Made by a program: the position numbers and the translations under genes
Part shown: positions 1 to 7,397 of the stretch, piece by piece
Numbering within the stretch: position 1 is the stretch's first letter
Layout of the letters: every line of letters starts with the position of its first letter
From: Chloroflexota bacterium
GTDB lineage: Bacteria; Chloroflexota; Anaerolineae; J102
Direction of reading: 5' to 3'
Assembly (NCBI GenBank): GCA_024276255.1
Contig: JAJRXO010000467.1
Coordinates: forward strand, 1 to 7,806
Length of the DNA stretch: 7,806 nt
The notes under the pieces: generated by a model
What the model was told of the DNA's origin: nothing
Databases searched by the model: none
Seen by the model: only the letters and a program-made list of their open reading frames with translations

Positions 1-229
1 AGAAATGCCTGAGGGCAGTTACACCGCCTTCCTTTTTACAAAGGGCGAAAACGAAATCCTTAAAAAAATCGGCGAAGAAGCCATCGAGGTGATCATTGCC
101 GCCAAAGGTGAAGGCGATGAGCGTGTCCTGTACGAATCGGCCGATCTCATCTATCATCTTCTCGTCCTGCTGGCCGCGCGCGAACTCAGCTGGCAGCAAG
201 TAGAGGCAGAATTGGCAAAGCGGTTCTGA
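1..229 (+). CDS. hisE: Phosphoribosyl-ATP pyrophosphatase, C-terminal part (5' end outside window)
   Basis: This enzyme hydrolyses phosphoribosyl-ATP to phosphoribosyl-AMP and pyrophosphate, the second step of histidine biosynthesis, in the cytoplasm. About 75 residues are visible, starting just before the family's PEGSYTA segment. The Met codon at 5-7 precedes this conserved internal segment, and the frame is open to the left edge, so I read it as internal rather than as the start. The all-alpha NTP-pyrophosphohydrolase metal motif is complete: EExxE (E24, E25, E28 counted from that Met) followed by ExxD (E44, D47), then the helix YHLLVLLAARELS and a normal C-terminus. A standalone HisE has roughly 90-110 residues, so little is missing if it is standalone. 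A bifunctional HisIE fusion cannot be excluded because the N-terminus is not in view. TGA is the stop. The next gene, purA, begins 135 bp downstream on the same strand. Confidence 0.93.
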   Translation, partial: EMPEGSYTAFLFTKGENEILKKIGEEAIEVIIAAKGEGDERVLYESADLIYHLLVLLAARELSWQQVEAELAKRF

Positions 230-306
230 TCGCTTTGCAATCCGACGCCACCCTGGCAGAGGCCGCAGCGATCATCTCGCACCATCGTCTTCTGGGCATA
301 CCCATC
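220..306 (+). pseudogene. Possible CBS-domain relic in the hisE-purA gap
   Basis: In the frame with codons starting at 220, shifted relative to hisE, the translation gives AVLIALQS followed by DATLAEAAAIISHH and then RLLGIPI. This resembles the first strand, helix and second strand of a CBS domain, whose usual pattern is a hydrophobic strand, 'pdatl-eAa-lm--hri-glPV'. After GIPI (ending at 306) the resemblance stops, although the frame stays open until a TGA at 400-402 inside purA. There is no ATG. A TTG at 235 is the only near start, and I see no Shine-Dalgarno sequence in front of it. The stretch overlaps the last three hisE codons. I infer a decayed remnant of a CBS-domain gene or of a former downstream gene. 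Chance similarity over about 29 residues is the main alternative. Confidence 0.3.
227..274 (+). repeat. 8-bp inverted repeat around the hisE stop codon
   Basis: TGATCGCT (227-234) and AGCGATCA (267-274) are perfect reverse complements separated by 32 nt. Inside the loop, GCCA (247-250) and TGGC (254-257) can form a small hairpin with a CCC loop. The left arm includes the hisE TGA. No run of T follows, so this is not a canonical Rho-independent terminator. It could be a transcript-stabilising or attenuating structure, or a coincidence. Confidence 0.3.
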
Positions 307-350
307 TCACATTCTCAAAGGCGGCAAACCCCGCCATTCGTACTCGTATC

Positions 351-355
351 AAGGA
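351..355 (+). promoter_or_regulatory. Ribosome binding site for purA
   Basis: AAGGA lies 9 nt upstream of the ATG at 365, a good Shine-Dalgarno match and spacing. It supports the chosen start of purA. I could not identify a convincing -35/-10 promoter pair in 230-350, so it remains open whether purA is read through from hisE or has its own promoter. Confidence 0.7.
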
Positions 356-364
356 TAAACTTTC

Positions 365-1636
365 ATGTCTGTTACTGCAATCGTAGGCGCCCAGTGGGGT
401 GACGAAGGAAAAGGTCGCATTATCGACTATCTGGCCCAACGAGCCGATGTCGTCATTCGTTTTCAGGGCGGTGACAACGCCGGCCATACCGTGGTCAATG
501 AATTCGGCAGACATGCCCTCCATCTCGTGCCGAGCGGCATCTTCAACCCCAGCACGCAGAATATCATTGGTACTGGTTGTGTCGTCAATCCCCAGTCCTT
601 GCTGGCAGAGATGGAGGGTCTGGCCGCGGCCGGCATTAACTGCGACAACCTTTGGATCAGCACCCGGGCGCAAATGGTGATGCCCTACCATCCCATCCTG
701 GATGTGCTGGAGGAAAAGGCCCGGGGGAAGGATAGTATCGGCACCACAAAACGTGGCATTGGCCCCGCATATAGCGATAAATCAGCGCGATCAGGTTTAC
801 GCATCGGCGATCTTCTGCATCCCGATTGGCTGGAGATACGCCTGGACAATGCGCTACGTACGGTCAACCGCAAAATCGAAATCCTGGGTGGGGAACCGGT
901 CGAGGGACAGGAAGTATTTGCATTATTGATGGAGTTCAGAGAGAAGCTGGGAGATCGTATTGTGGATACGACGCCCATGGTTCGCCGCTTCCTGGAGACC
1001 AGAGCGGACATTTTGCTGGAAGGACAACTGGGCGTGATGCGCGACCTGGATTGGGGTATCTATCCCTACGTCACCAGCAGTAACCCTACCGCCACCTTCG
1101 CCCCCAGCGGAGCCGGACTACCGGCGCGCTGCATCGACGAGGTTATCGGTGTAGTCAAAGCCTACAGCACCGCGGTGGGTGATGGTCCCTTCCCCACCGA
1201 GCTGTTCGATGACGAGGGTGAGAAACTGCGTGAGATCGGACAGGAGTATGGGGCCACGACCGGCCGCCCGCGACGCTGTGGCTGGTTTGATGGTGTGGCT
1301 ATTTCCTATGCTGCCTGGCTCAACGGCATGACGGGCCTTGCCATCACCAAACTCGATGTCCTCGATCATTTTGAACACATCAAGGTCTGCACAGGTTATC
1401 GTCTGCCTTCGGGGGAAATCGTCACTGATACGATGCCGGACACGCCGATATTGTACGAAGTATCGCCTGTTTACGAGTCATGGGATGGCTGGCTGAGCTC
1501 CACCAGTCATTGCCGCTCCTGGGATGATCTCCCCGAGCAGGCTCGCGTCTACATCCAGCGCCTCAGCGAACTGGCTGGTGTTCCCATTGCCTATGTCTCG
1601 GTAGGCGCCGAGCGTGAACAGATGTTTGCAGTATGA
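365..1636 (+). CDS. purA: Adenylosuccinate synthetase
   Basis: PurA joins IMP and aspartate, driven by GTP, to make adenylosuccinate, the first committed step from IMP to AMP, in the cytoplasm. The protein has 423 residues, close to the usual ~430. The N-terminal GDEGKG loop (12-17) carries the catalytic Asp13, and NAGHT (38-42) carries the catalytic His41. Further family motifs are GTTKRGIGPAYSDK (126-139), the VGDGPFPTEL segment (271-280), the aspartate-binding loop GATTGRPRR (296-304), the guanine-specificity motif TKLDVLD (328-334) and the C-terminal SVGAER (412-417). One IMP-site segment is unusual: EGQLG at 219-223, where most PurA proteins have EGAQG, followed by DLDWGIYPYVTSSN (227-240) where DIDHGTYPYVTSSN is common. 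Retention of Asp13 argues against the phage PurZ type. The ATG has a good ribosome binding site. The stop overlaps the purB start as ATGA, so the two genes form an operon for consecutive steps. Confidence 0.97.
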   Translation: MSVTAIVGAQWGDEGKGRIIDYLAQRADVVIRFQGGDNAGHTVVNEFGRHALHLVPSGIFNPSTQNIIGTGCVVNPQSLLAEMEGLAAAGINCDNLWISTRAQMVMPYHPILDVLEEKARGKDSIGTTKRGIGPAYSDKSARSGLRIGDLLHPDWLEIRLDNALRTVNRKIEILGGEPVEGQEVFALLMEFREKLGDRIVDTTPMVRRFLETRADILLEGQLGVMRDLDWGIYPYVTSSNPTATFAPSGAGLPARCIDEVIGVVKAYSTAVGDGPFPTELFDDEGEKLREIGQEYGATTGRPRRCGWFDGVAISYAAWLNGMTGLAITKLDVLDHFEHIKVCTGYRLPSGEIVTDTMPDTPILYEVSPVYESWDGWLSSTSHCRSWDDLPEQARVYIQRLSELAGVPIAYVSVGAEREQMFAV

Positions 1637-3033
1637 TTGACCACTCAGTTTTTCAATCTCCCTTCAGCTGGCGCTACGCAAGTGAGGAGATGCGACACAT
1701 TTTTTCCGAGCATCACCGTCGCATTCTGTGGCGCCGGGTGTGGGTGGCAATCGCGCGAGCGCAGGCAACAGTGGGCCTGGTCAGCGCAGAGCAACTGGCC
1801 GATATCGAGACTCATGCCGAGGAGATCGACATTGCTCGCGCTCTGGAATTCGAAGCATCCCTCCGACACGATGTCATGGCCGAAATTCGCACGTTCGCCG
1901 AACAATGCACTATCGGCGGCGGGGTCATCCATCTCGGCGCTACGAGTATGGATGTGGTGGATAATGCCGAGGTGCTACGCCAGGCTGAAGCCCTGGCTCT
2001 GGTGCGAGCCAGGCTGCGGTCCCTGATCGAGCAACTGGCGGAGTTGGTGGAACGCTATGCCGACATCCCCGTGATGGGCTATACCCATATCCAACCGGCT
2101 GAGCCCACGACCCTGGGCTATCGCCTCGCCCAAACGCTGCAAGATCTGGTCATGGATCATGAAGAGATCACGCGGGTGCAGTCGAATCTCAGGGGCAAAG
2201 GTATGAAGGGAGCCGTGGGCACCATGGCTTCTTACGAACAATTGCTGGCCGGCACAGGGATCACGGCAGCAGAGTGGGAACGCCTTGTCCTCGCTGAATT
2301 GGGGCTGGACGCGTGGACGGCCACGACTCAGACCTACCCGCGCAAGCAGGATTGGTTGTTGCTCAATGCCCTTGCCGGACTGGCGCAATCGCTCTACCGC
2401 TTCGCCTTCGACCTCCGCATCCTGCAATCTCCCCCCTTTGGCGAGCTCTCGGAACCCTTTGGCAAGGAACAGGTGGGCTCCTCGGCCATGCCCTTCAAAC
2501 GCAACCCCGTCACTGCTGAAAAAATCGATAGTATCGCCCGCTATGTGGCGAGCCTGCCCCATGTGGCCTGGCAAAACGCCGCCCATAATCTCCTGGAGCG
2601 CACCCTCGACGACTCCGCCAATCGCCGCAGTATCATTCCCCTCGCCTTTCTGGCCAGCGACGAGCTTCTGATCGCCAGTGGCTGTCTGCTGCGCCAGCTC
2701 AACGTTTGGCCGGCAGCAATTCAGCGAAACTTAGGCGCCTATGGCGTCTTCGCTGCCAGCGAACGTCTTCTGATGGAGGCTGTCAAAGCCGGAGGCGATC
2801 GCCAATTGCTGCATGAGGTGATTCGTAAACACAGCCTCACCGCCTGGGCAGCCGTACAGCAAGGCGACGCTAATCCCCTGGCCGGGCTGCTCGCCGCCGA
2901 ACCTGAACTCAGGCGCCTGCTCAGTCCCGAGCGTATCCTCGCTCTCCTCGATGCCAGCGCCTATGTCGGAGAGGCGCCAGAAAGGGCGAGAATGGTCGCC
3001 CGGGCAGCCCTGGCGAAAATCAATGAGTCGTGA
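1633..3033 (+). CDS. purB: Adenylosuccinate lyase
   Basis: PurB eliminates fumarate from adenylosuccinate to give AMP, and from SAICAR to give AICAR in de novo purine synthesis. It belongs to the fumarase/aspartase superfamily and acts as a cytoplasmic homotetramer. The 466-residue protein shows the superfamily's conserved regions in order: RHDVMAEI (78-85, with His79), HLGATSMDVVDNA (100-112), THIQPAEPTT (151-160, with His152, matching the general-acid histidine of the family) and the signature loop GSSAMPFKRNP (282-292), which carries the catalytic serine in the Ser283-Ser284 pair. LLERTLDDSANRR (320-332) follows as the usual substrate-binding segment, and the C-terminus has the PurB helical domain. 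The start codon overlaps the purA stop in ATGA. There is only a weak ribosome binding site, so translation is probably coupled to purA. All key residues are present and the gene looks functional. Confidence 0.97.
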   Translation: MIDHSVFQSPFSWRYASEEMRHIFSEHHRRILWRRVWVAIARAQATVGLVSAEQLADIETHAEEIDIARALEFEASLRHDVMAEIRTFAEQCTIGGGVIHLGATSMDVVDNAEVLRQAEALALVRARLRSLIEQLAELVERYADIPVMGYTHIQPAEPTTLGYRLAQTLQDLVMDHEEITRVQSNLRGKGMKGAVGTMASYEQLLAGTGITAAEWERLVLAELGLDAWTATTQTYPRKQDWLLLNALAGLAQSLYRFAFDLRILQSPPFGELSEPFGKEQVGSSAMPFKRNPVTAEKIDSIARYVASLPHVAWQNAAHNLLERTLDDSANRRSIIPLAFLASDELLIASGCLLRQLNVWPAAIQRNLGAYGVFAASERLLMEAVKAGGDRQLLHEVIRKHSLTAWAAVQQGDANPLAGLLAAEPELRRLLSPERILALLDASAYVGEAPERARMVARAALAKINES

Positions 3034-3110
3034 GATTCTGTGCTGATGTGGAAGGCGTCGCTTGCACCGGGAACATCATACGATGGACGCCCGTTCAAGT
3101 CAGTTGCTAC

Positions 3111-4919
3111 TCAGGCGGAAGCCAGCAATGTGACGCTGCGCGGGGGGAGGACAACGTCGTCGGCTGATAACAGGCTGCCATCGTCCCGCGCCCAATCGCC
3201 CGGGGGCAGGGTCACTGTCCGGGAATCAGCGCCGACGTTGATCAGCACCAGCACGGTATCGTCGGCATATCGGCGCTGCACCAGCCACACACCGGCCTTA
3301 TTATGCAGGCGCAGGGTTTGCAGATCGCCGTACGCTGCGGCCGGATGTTGCCGCCGCCAGCGGATCAGGCGCCTGAAATAGGCCAGCAGCTCAGCGTCTT
3401 GCTGATCGCCCCAAAGCATGGGGTGGCGGGATTCTTCGCGATGAGGGCCCTTAAGGCGGGGCTGCGACAGGCCTACCTCGGTGCCATAGTAAAGGATGGG
3501 GGTGCTGCCCAGGGCCAACAGCAACCCAATCGCCAGCTTCAGGCTCTCCCTGTCGCCGTGCAGCACCGCCAACAGGCGGTTCATATCATGGTTTTCCACG
3601 AAACTGGGGCGAGTGAAGTCGGGCGGGAAGAAGTGATGGCTGCGGATCAGACTGCTGGCAAACGATTCGATGTCGGCCGGGGCTGGCTTGCTGAGCAGAA
3701 GTCGCATCTGGCGCGTAAAACCAAAATCAAGACAGCCATCCAGTCGCCCCACATAGCTGCGCAGATCAGCGCTGCCCAGGGTCACTTCACCCACCAGCCA
3801 GCAATCCGGATTCACCTCTTTGCACGCCAGCCTGAATGCGGTCCAGAAGTCGTGACTCGGTCCAGCGGCATAGTCCAGGCGGTAGCCATCGATATTGAAT
3901 TCACGCAACCAGTACTGGGCCGCATCGAGAACGTAAGCGCGGGCTGCGGGGTGATCAAGATTCAGTTGCGGCATGCTGGCCACATCGAAGAAACAACGAT
4001 AGCCGTGCTTATACGCGTCGGAGAAACTATACCAATGGCGATAAGGGCTACTGGCATCGCGCAGTGCCTCCCGGAACGGTGCAAACTGCACACTGGTGTG
4101 ATTGGCCACGAAGTCGAGGATGATGCGGATGCCGCGGGCATGGGCATCATTGACCAGCTTTCGAAGACCTTCCTTGCTGCCGAAGTGCGGGTTGATCTCG
4201 AAATAGTCCGAGGTGTCGTAGCCATGATACGTGGGGCTGGCGAAGATCGGGGTCAGCCAGACGGCATTGACGCCCAGGTCCTGGATATAACCGAGCTTTT
4301 GGCGAATGCCCTGCAACGTGCCTCCGCTGTACAGGCTGAGTCGGGAGGGGCGGAGATAATGTGGGGGGGCAGGGGCAAAACGATCGACTACGATCTGATA
4401 GATCACGGCTTCGTGTGCCCAGGCAGGGGTAGTGTAATCATCCACACTGTATCCATACACCGCGGGGAGGGCGGGCGTGCCGTCCATGTTCGCCTCGCTA
4501 CTCCAGATACTGAAGCCGGGCTCGCGTTGGCGCCAGCCCTCGATACGATAACGCACCTGCGTACCCAGGGGCTGTGCGGGTATCTCAGCCTGCCAGATCT
4601 CGCCATAATCCCAGTGCACCGGTATCCACGTTGTTTCCGACGGTTGCAGAGGAATGGCAATGCCGTTTATGGCCTGCCCCCGTTGCCCGCGCGGTTCAGT
4701 GCCATCCAAAGTGACATAGGCGGTGATGGCATCGAGCACGATACCCGGCCCCACCTGCACAGAAATGCGCACCGGCTGCCCTGCCCGGGGGCGCAGGGGG
4801 CTGATGGCATGACCGTGACGCAGGCCCGAAAGCCGACGTCTTTCGCTTTCCAGCAATCCGGCATCGGCTTCCAGGTGCCCGAAGATGAAATCCTGCATCA
4901 GGATGCTATCGTTGCTCAT
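3111..4919 (-). CDS. GH13 alpha-amylase-family hydrolase, cytoplasmic (cyclomaltodextrinase/neopullulanase-like)
   Basis: This 602-residue glycoside hydrolase family 13 enzyme probably cuts alpha-glucosidic bonds in imported maltodextrins. An N-terminal beta-rich Ig-like region (about 40-165) precedes the (beta/alpha)8 barrel, which begins near WAHEAVIYQIVVDRF (167-181). Conserved regions are visible: VNAVWLTPIF (217-226), DFVANH (269-274), MPQLN (316-320), GYRLD (345-349, nucleophile Asp349), GEV (377-379, acid/base Glu378) and ENHD (442-445, stabiliser Asp445). A C-terminal beta domain ends at 602. MPQLN in region V resembles the MPKLN of the neopullulanase/cyclomaltodextrinase/maltogenic amylase group, so I favour that activity; maltodextrin glucosidase is an alternative. 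No signal peptide is seen, which places it in the cytoplasm. The ATG lies 6 bp after the malG stop; the next internal Met (residue 8) has no ribosome binding site. It is the last gene of the mal operon and converges with purB. Confidence 0.9.
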   Translation of the reverse strand: MSNDSILMQDFIFGHLEADAGLLESERRRLSGLRHGHAISPLRPRAGQPVRISVQVGPGIVLDAITAYVTLDGTEPRGQRGQAINGIAIPLQPSETTWIPVHWDYGEIWQAEIPAQPLGTQVRYRIEGWRQREPGFSIWSSEANMDGTPALPAVYGYSVDDYTTPAWAHEAVIYQIVVDRFAPAPPHYLRPSRLSLYSGGTLQGIRQKLGYIQDLGVNAVWLTPIFASPTYHGYDTSDYFEINPHFGSKEGLRKLVNDAHARGIRIILDFVANHTSVQFAPFREALRDASSPYRHWYSFSDAYKHGYRCFFDVASMPQLNLDHPAARAYVLDAAQYWLREFNIDGYRLDYAAGPSHDFWTAFRLACKEVNPDCWLVGEVTLGSADLRSYVGRLDGCLDFGFTRQMRLLLSKPAPADIESFASSLIRSHHFFPPDFTRPSFVENHDMNRLLAVLHGDRESLKLAIGLLLALGSTPILYYGTEVGLSQPRLKGPHREESRHPMLWGDQQDAELLAYFRRLIRWRRQHPAAAYGDLQTLRLHNKAGVWLVQRRYADDTVLVLINVGADSRTVTLPPGDWARDDGSLLSADDVVLPPRSVTLLASA

Positions 4920-4925
4920 GCCCGC

Positions 4926-5813
4926 CTAACCTTTGACGGCTCCCACCGTGAGGCCGCTCTGTAATTGATCCTGAACGAAATAGAAGAGGATGAGCGTGGG
5001 GATGGCTGCCAGCAGGGCGCCGGCCGCGAAAGGCCCCCAGTTTTGCGAAAAACGGCCGCTCACAAAGAGACTGAGTCCCACGGCCAGCGTGAAATTGTTG
5101 ATGTCTTTGAGCATCACCCGCGCCAGCAAATAGTCACCGTATGTGCCGATGAAGGTGAGGATGAAGATGACGACGAGGATCGGCCGCACCAGGGGCAGGA
5201 TGATGTACACAAAAGTTTGCAGCGACGAGGCCCCATCCATGTGCGCCGACTCATCCAGATCGCGGGGGATGCTGTCGAAAAAGCCCTTCATCAGCCAGGT
5301 GTTGAAGCCCATGGCCCCGCCCAGGTAGATGAGGATGAGCCCACCCAACGAGTCGATGCCGATCACGGGGTAGTATTGGCCCAATTGGCGCAGGATGAGG
5401 AAGAGGGCGACGATGGCCAGGATGTTGGGGAAAACCTGAGCCAGCAGGATGCTCTTGAGTAGGGACTGGCGGCCGCGAAAGCGGAAGCGCGAGAACGCAT
5501 AGGCGGCGAACGAGGTGATGCTGACCACCAGCAGCGATGTGGTGAGCGATACAAACAACGAGTTGCGCATCCACAGCAGGAAGGGCGTGTTGCCTTCAGT
5601 GTTCAGCAAGATGAAGCGAAAGTGGTCGAATGTGGCGCCTTTGGGGACGATGCTGCGGCTGGCGATGGAGCTGGCGGGATTGACGGCAGCAGAGAAGATA
5701 TAGATCACCGGCAGCAGGGCAAAGGCAATGGCCAGAATGCCCACGGTCAGGCGCCAGGCTATCGAGAACCTTTTCTGTCGGCGCAATGAGCCAGCGCGTG
5801 TGGTACTAGACAT
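4926..5813 (-). CDS. malG: Maltose/maltodextrin ABC transporter permease MalG
   Basis: MalG is the second inner-membrane subunit of a carbohydrate-uptake-1 type ABC importer and pairs with MalF to form the translocation pore. The 295-residue protein matches the usual length (E. coli MalG has 296). Hydrophobic segments lie at about 23-42, 85-107, 120-141, 155-172, 208-226 and 263-283, giving the expected six. The EAA loop that docks onto the ATPase is ESAHMDGASSLQTF and the following YIILP (188-207), with the DGA core intact. The MalG C-terminal tail is present and ends in VGAVKG. The frame stays open further upstream, to 6065, but that part lies within malF and has a low-complexity Ser/Pro/Arg composition. 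The ATG at 5813 has a strong GGAGGAG site and overlaps the malF stop by 8 bp (ATGTCTAG), so it is the start. Confidence 0.95.
   Translation of the reverse strand: MSSTTRAGSLRRQKRFSIAWRLTVGILAIAFALLPVIYIFSAAVNPASSIASRSIVPKGATFDHFRFILLNTEGNTPFLLWMRNSLFVSLTTSLLVVSITSFAAYAFSRFRFRGRQSLLKSILLAQVFPNILAIVALFLILRQLGQYYPVIGIDSLGGLILIYLGGAMGFNTWLMKGFFDSIPRDLDESAHMDGASSLQTFVYIILPLVRPILVVIFILTFIGTYGDYLLARVMLKDINNFTLAVGLSLFVSGRFSQNWGPFAAGALLAAIPTLILFYFVQDQLQSGLTVGAVKG
4930..4934 (-). promoter_or_regulatory. Ribosome binding site for the GH13 gene, inside the malG 3' end
   Basis: On the minus strand AAAGG lies 10 nt before the ATG at 4919 and falls within the last codons and stop of malG. It supports the chosen start and suggests that translation of the hydrolase is coupled to malG. 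The match is moderate. Confidence 0.5.
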
Positions 5814-7392
5814 TTTCAGAAAGCTCCTCCAGCATACCGGTGTAGCGGAAGTTGAACAGGGTGATGGCGGCAACGATGATGAAGATGAGGATGGCAATCG
5901 CCGCTGCCAGGCCATAATCGGCCCCGCGACCGCCGGCAAAGGCCAGGCGATAGGTGTAGCTGATGAGGATGTCGGTGTGACCGGCCGGCGTGGGGGTGCC
6001 GCTGATGGGCGGCCCGCCCTTGTTGTAGAGATCGATGATCGTGAAGTTGTTGAAGTTGAAGGCAAACGAACCGACCAGCAACGGGCCCACGGAGATCAGC
6101 AGCAGGGGCAGGGTGATGCGCCAGAACTGATAGAAGCCACTGGCGCCATCCACCACCGCGGCTTCATAGATATCGCGGGGAATGGCCTGCAGGGCGCCGG
6201 TGGTGATCAGGAACATGTAGGGAAAGCCCAGCCACAGGTTGACGATGAGAATACCGATTTTGGCCCACAGTGGATCGGTAAACCAGCCGGGATTCCACAC
6301 CGTGCCGATCACGCCCAGGATGGGATTGAACATGCCGCGCCAGATCAGCACGCTGATGAAGGCCGGCAACGCGTAGGGCACGATCAAGAGCACGCGCATC
6401 GTGCGGCGGAAGGGAAGCTCGTCCTCATTGAGGGTGAGTGCCAGAAACAGGCCCAGGGCGAAGGTCAGCAACACGCTGAAAAAGGCATAGGCAAAGGTCC
6501 AGCCGAAGATCAACAGGAAGGGGCCGCGAATGGTGGGACTCTTGATGATGCGAACGAAGTTCTTGAACCCCACCGTGGTGGGAAAGCCTGGCCGCAGGAT
6601 CTCTCCGTCGTCCGCTGTGAACGTCCCCTCCACAGCCCTGTATATCTTGCCAGTTTTCTGATCGATCATGGCGTCCTGCGCCGCGTCGTACACATAACGC
6701 TGCTGGAATTGGGCCGCTTCCCTGGTGTTTTTCACCTGCACGGACCCCACTTCCGGCCCAAAGGTCATGTCTTGCAAATCGGCCAGCGCCCTGAAAATAT
6801 CCTTTTTCTGCAGGCGCACATAGCCCTCGATGCTGGTGGGAATGCCGTCTTCGTCCAGGGGGCCCAGCCCTGGCACCTGATCGGGTGTGAGGAAGGGTTC
6901 ATTGGGCTTGGCGAAGTAGCTCGTCCCGTCCTTGGCCCGCAGCCATAGGGCGTATTGTCCATCGGGCGTGCGGAAGCCCGTCCACTGGAATATCTGGCCC
7001 TCTTCCGGCAGGTACTGCACCGACTCCAGCTGGCGGACGGCCAGCGGTTTTTCGATGAGATGGCCGTCGCCGTAGTTGGTAAAGGCTGTATAAACTGTAA
7101 AAAGAACGGGATAGATATGCAGCAGGATCATGAAAGCCAGCCCGGGCGCAATCCAGCGCATGGGCATGGCCGAGCCCCGCAGGAAGACGATGTTGATGAA
7201 AAGAATGACGAAACCTAGCGCTGCTGCCAGCGGCCCGGCGCCATCAAAGATCAGCTGATAAATCAGCCAAATACCCCAGGCATCCAGAAGCGCCAGGAAA
7301 CCCAGGCGCAGAAACAGAGCAGGTAAATTATCTGCCAGGGACGAGAGGGGGCCAATCGGCCCCCCCTCTTTTCTGGCTGTCTTGGCAGCCAT
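5806..7392 (-). CDS. malF: Maltose/maltodextrin ABC transporter permease MalF
   Basis: MalF is the larger inner-membrane permease subunit of the maltodextrin importer and partners MalG, the binding protein MalE and an ATPase. The 528 residues compare with 514 in E. coli MalF. Hydrophobic segments lie at about 25-47, 54-71 and 79-103. A long hydrophilic stretch of roughly 175 residues follows (about 106-283), equivalent to the extracytoplasmic P2 domain that distinguishes MalF from most sugar permeases. Five more segments follow, at about 290-320, 333-352, 378-400, 430-450 and 490-515, which gives the eight-segment MalF topology. The EAA loop is EAAVVDGASGFYQF followed by WRITLP (410-429), complete. 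The ATG is 5 bp downstream of the malE stop and has a GGAGG site 9 nt before it. The 3' end overlaps malG by 8 bp. The P2-like domain supports maltose or maltodextrin as substrate rather than another sugar. Confidence 0.94.
   Translation of the reverse strand: MAAKTARKEGGPIGPLSSLADNLPALFLRLGFLALLDAWGIWLIYQLIFDGAGPLAAALGFVILFINIVFLRGSAMPMRWIAPGLAFMILLHIYPVLFTVYTAFTNYGDGHLIEKPLAVRQLESVQYLPEEGQIFQWTGFRTPDGQYALWLRAKDGTSYFAKPNEPFLTPDQVPGLGPLDEDGIPTSIEGYVRLQKKDIFRALADLQDMTFGPEVGSVQVKNTREAAQFQQRYVYDAAQDAMIDQKTGKIYRAVEGTFTADDGEILRPGFPTTVGFKNFVRIIKSPTIRGPFLLIFGWTFAYAFFSVLLTFALGLFLALTLNEDELPFRRTMRVLLIVPYALPAFISVLIWRGMFNPILGVIGTVWNPGWFTDPLWAKIGILIVNLWLGFPYMFLITTGALQAIPRDIYEAAVVDGASGFYQFWRITLPLLLISVGPLLVGSFAFNFNNFTIIDLYNKGGPPISGTPTPAGHTDILISYTYRLAFAGGRGADYGLAAAIAILIFIIVAAITLFNFRYTGMLEELSENV
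5824..5830 (-). promoter_or_regulatory. Strong ribosome binding site for malG, inside malF
   Basis: On the minus strand GGAGGAG sits 10 nt upstream of the ATG at 5813. It lies within malF coding sequence, in codons for the LEEL segment near the C-terminus. It decides the malG start against the longer open frame reaching to 6065. Confidence 0.75.
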
Positions 7393-7397
7393 GGTTA

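Noticed and set aside
5..7. ATG as the hisE start
   Set aside because: It directly precedes the conserved internal PEGSYTA segment and the frame is open to the window edge, so the real start lies outside.
1645..2586. Antisense open frames opposite purB
   Set aside because: No ribosome binding sites or domain signatures; PurB on the + strand is complete.
3303..4964. Long open frame on the + strand (553 codons) opposite the GH13 gene
   Set aside because: The minus strand encodes a GH13 enzyme with every catalytic region intact. The antisense translation shows no recognisable domain, and long antisense open frames are common in GC-rich genes.
5140..5180. Purine-rich GATGA/GAGGATGA tracts, also near 5875-5895
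   Set aside because: These are the complement of codons for Val/Ile/Phe/Leu-rich membrane helices in malG and malF, not a repeat array.
5814..6065. 84-residue N-terminal extension of malG
   Set aside because: It lies in malF coding sequence in another frame and has a Ser/Pro/Arg shadow composition. The ATG at 5813 has a strong ribosome binding site and gives the standard MalG length.
5728..6948. Long + strand open frame (406 codons) opposite malF and the malG 5' end
   Set aside because: Its translation is Gln/Gly/Asp/His-rich, as expected from the complement of membrane-segment codons, and it has no family signature. MalF on the minus strand is unambiguous.
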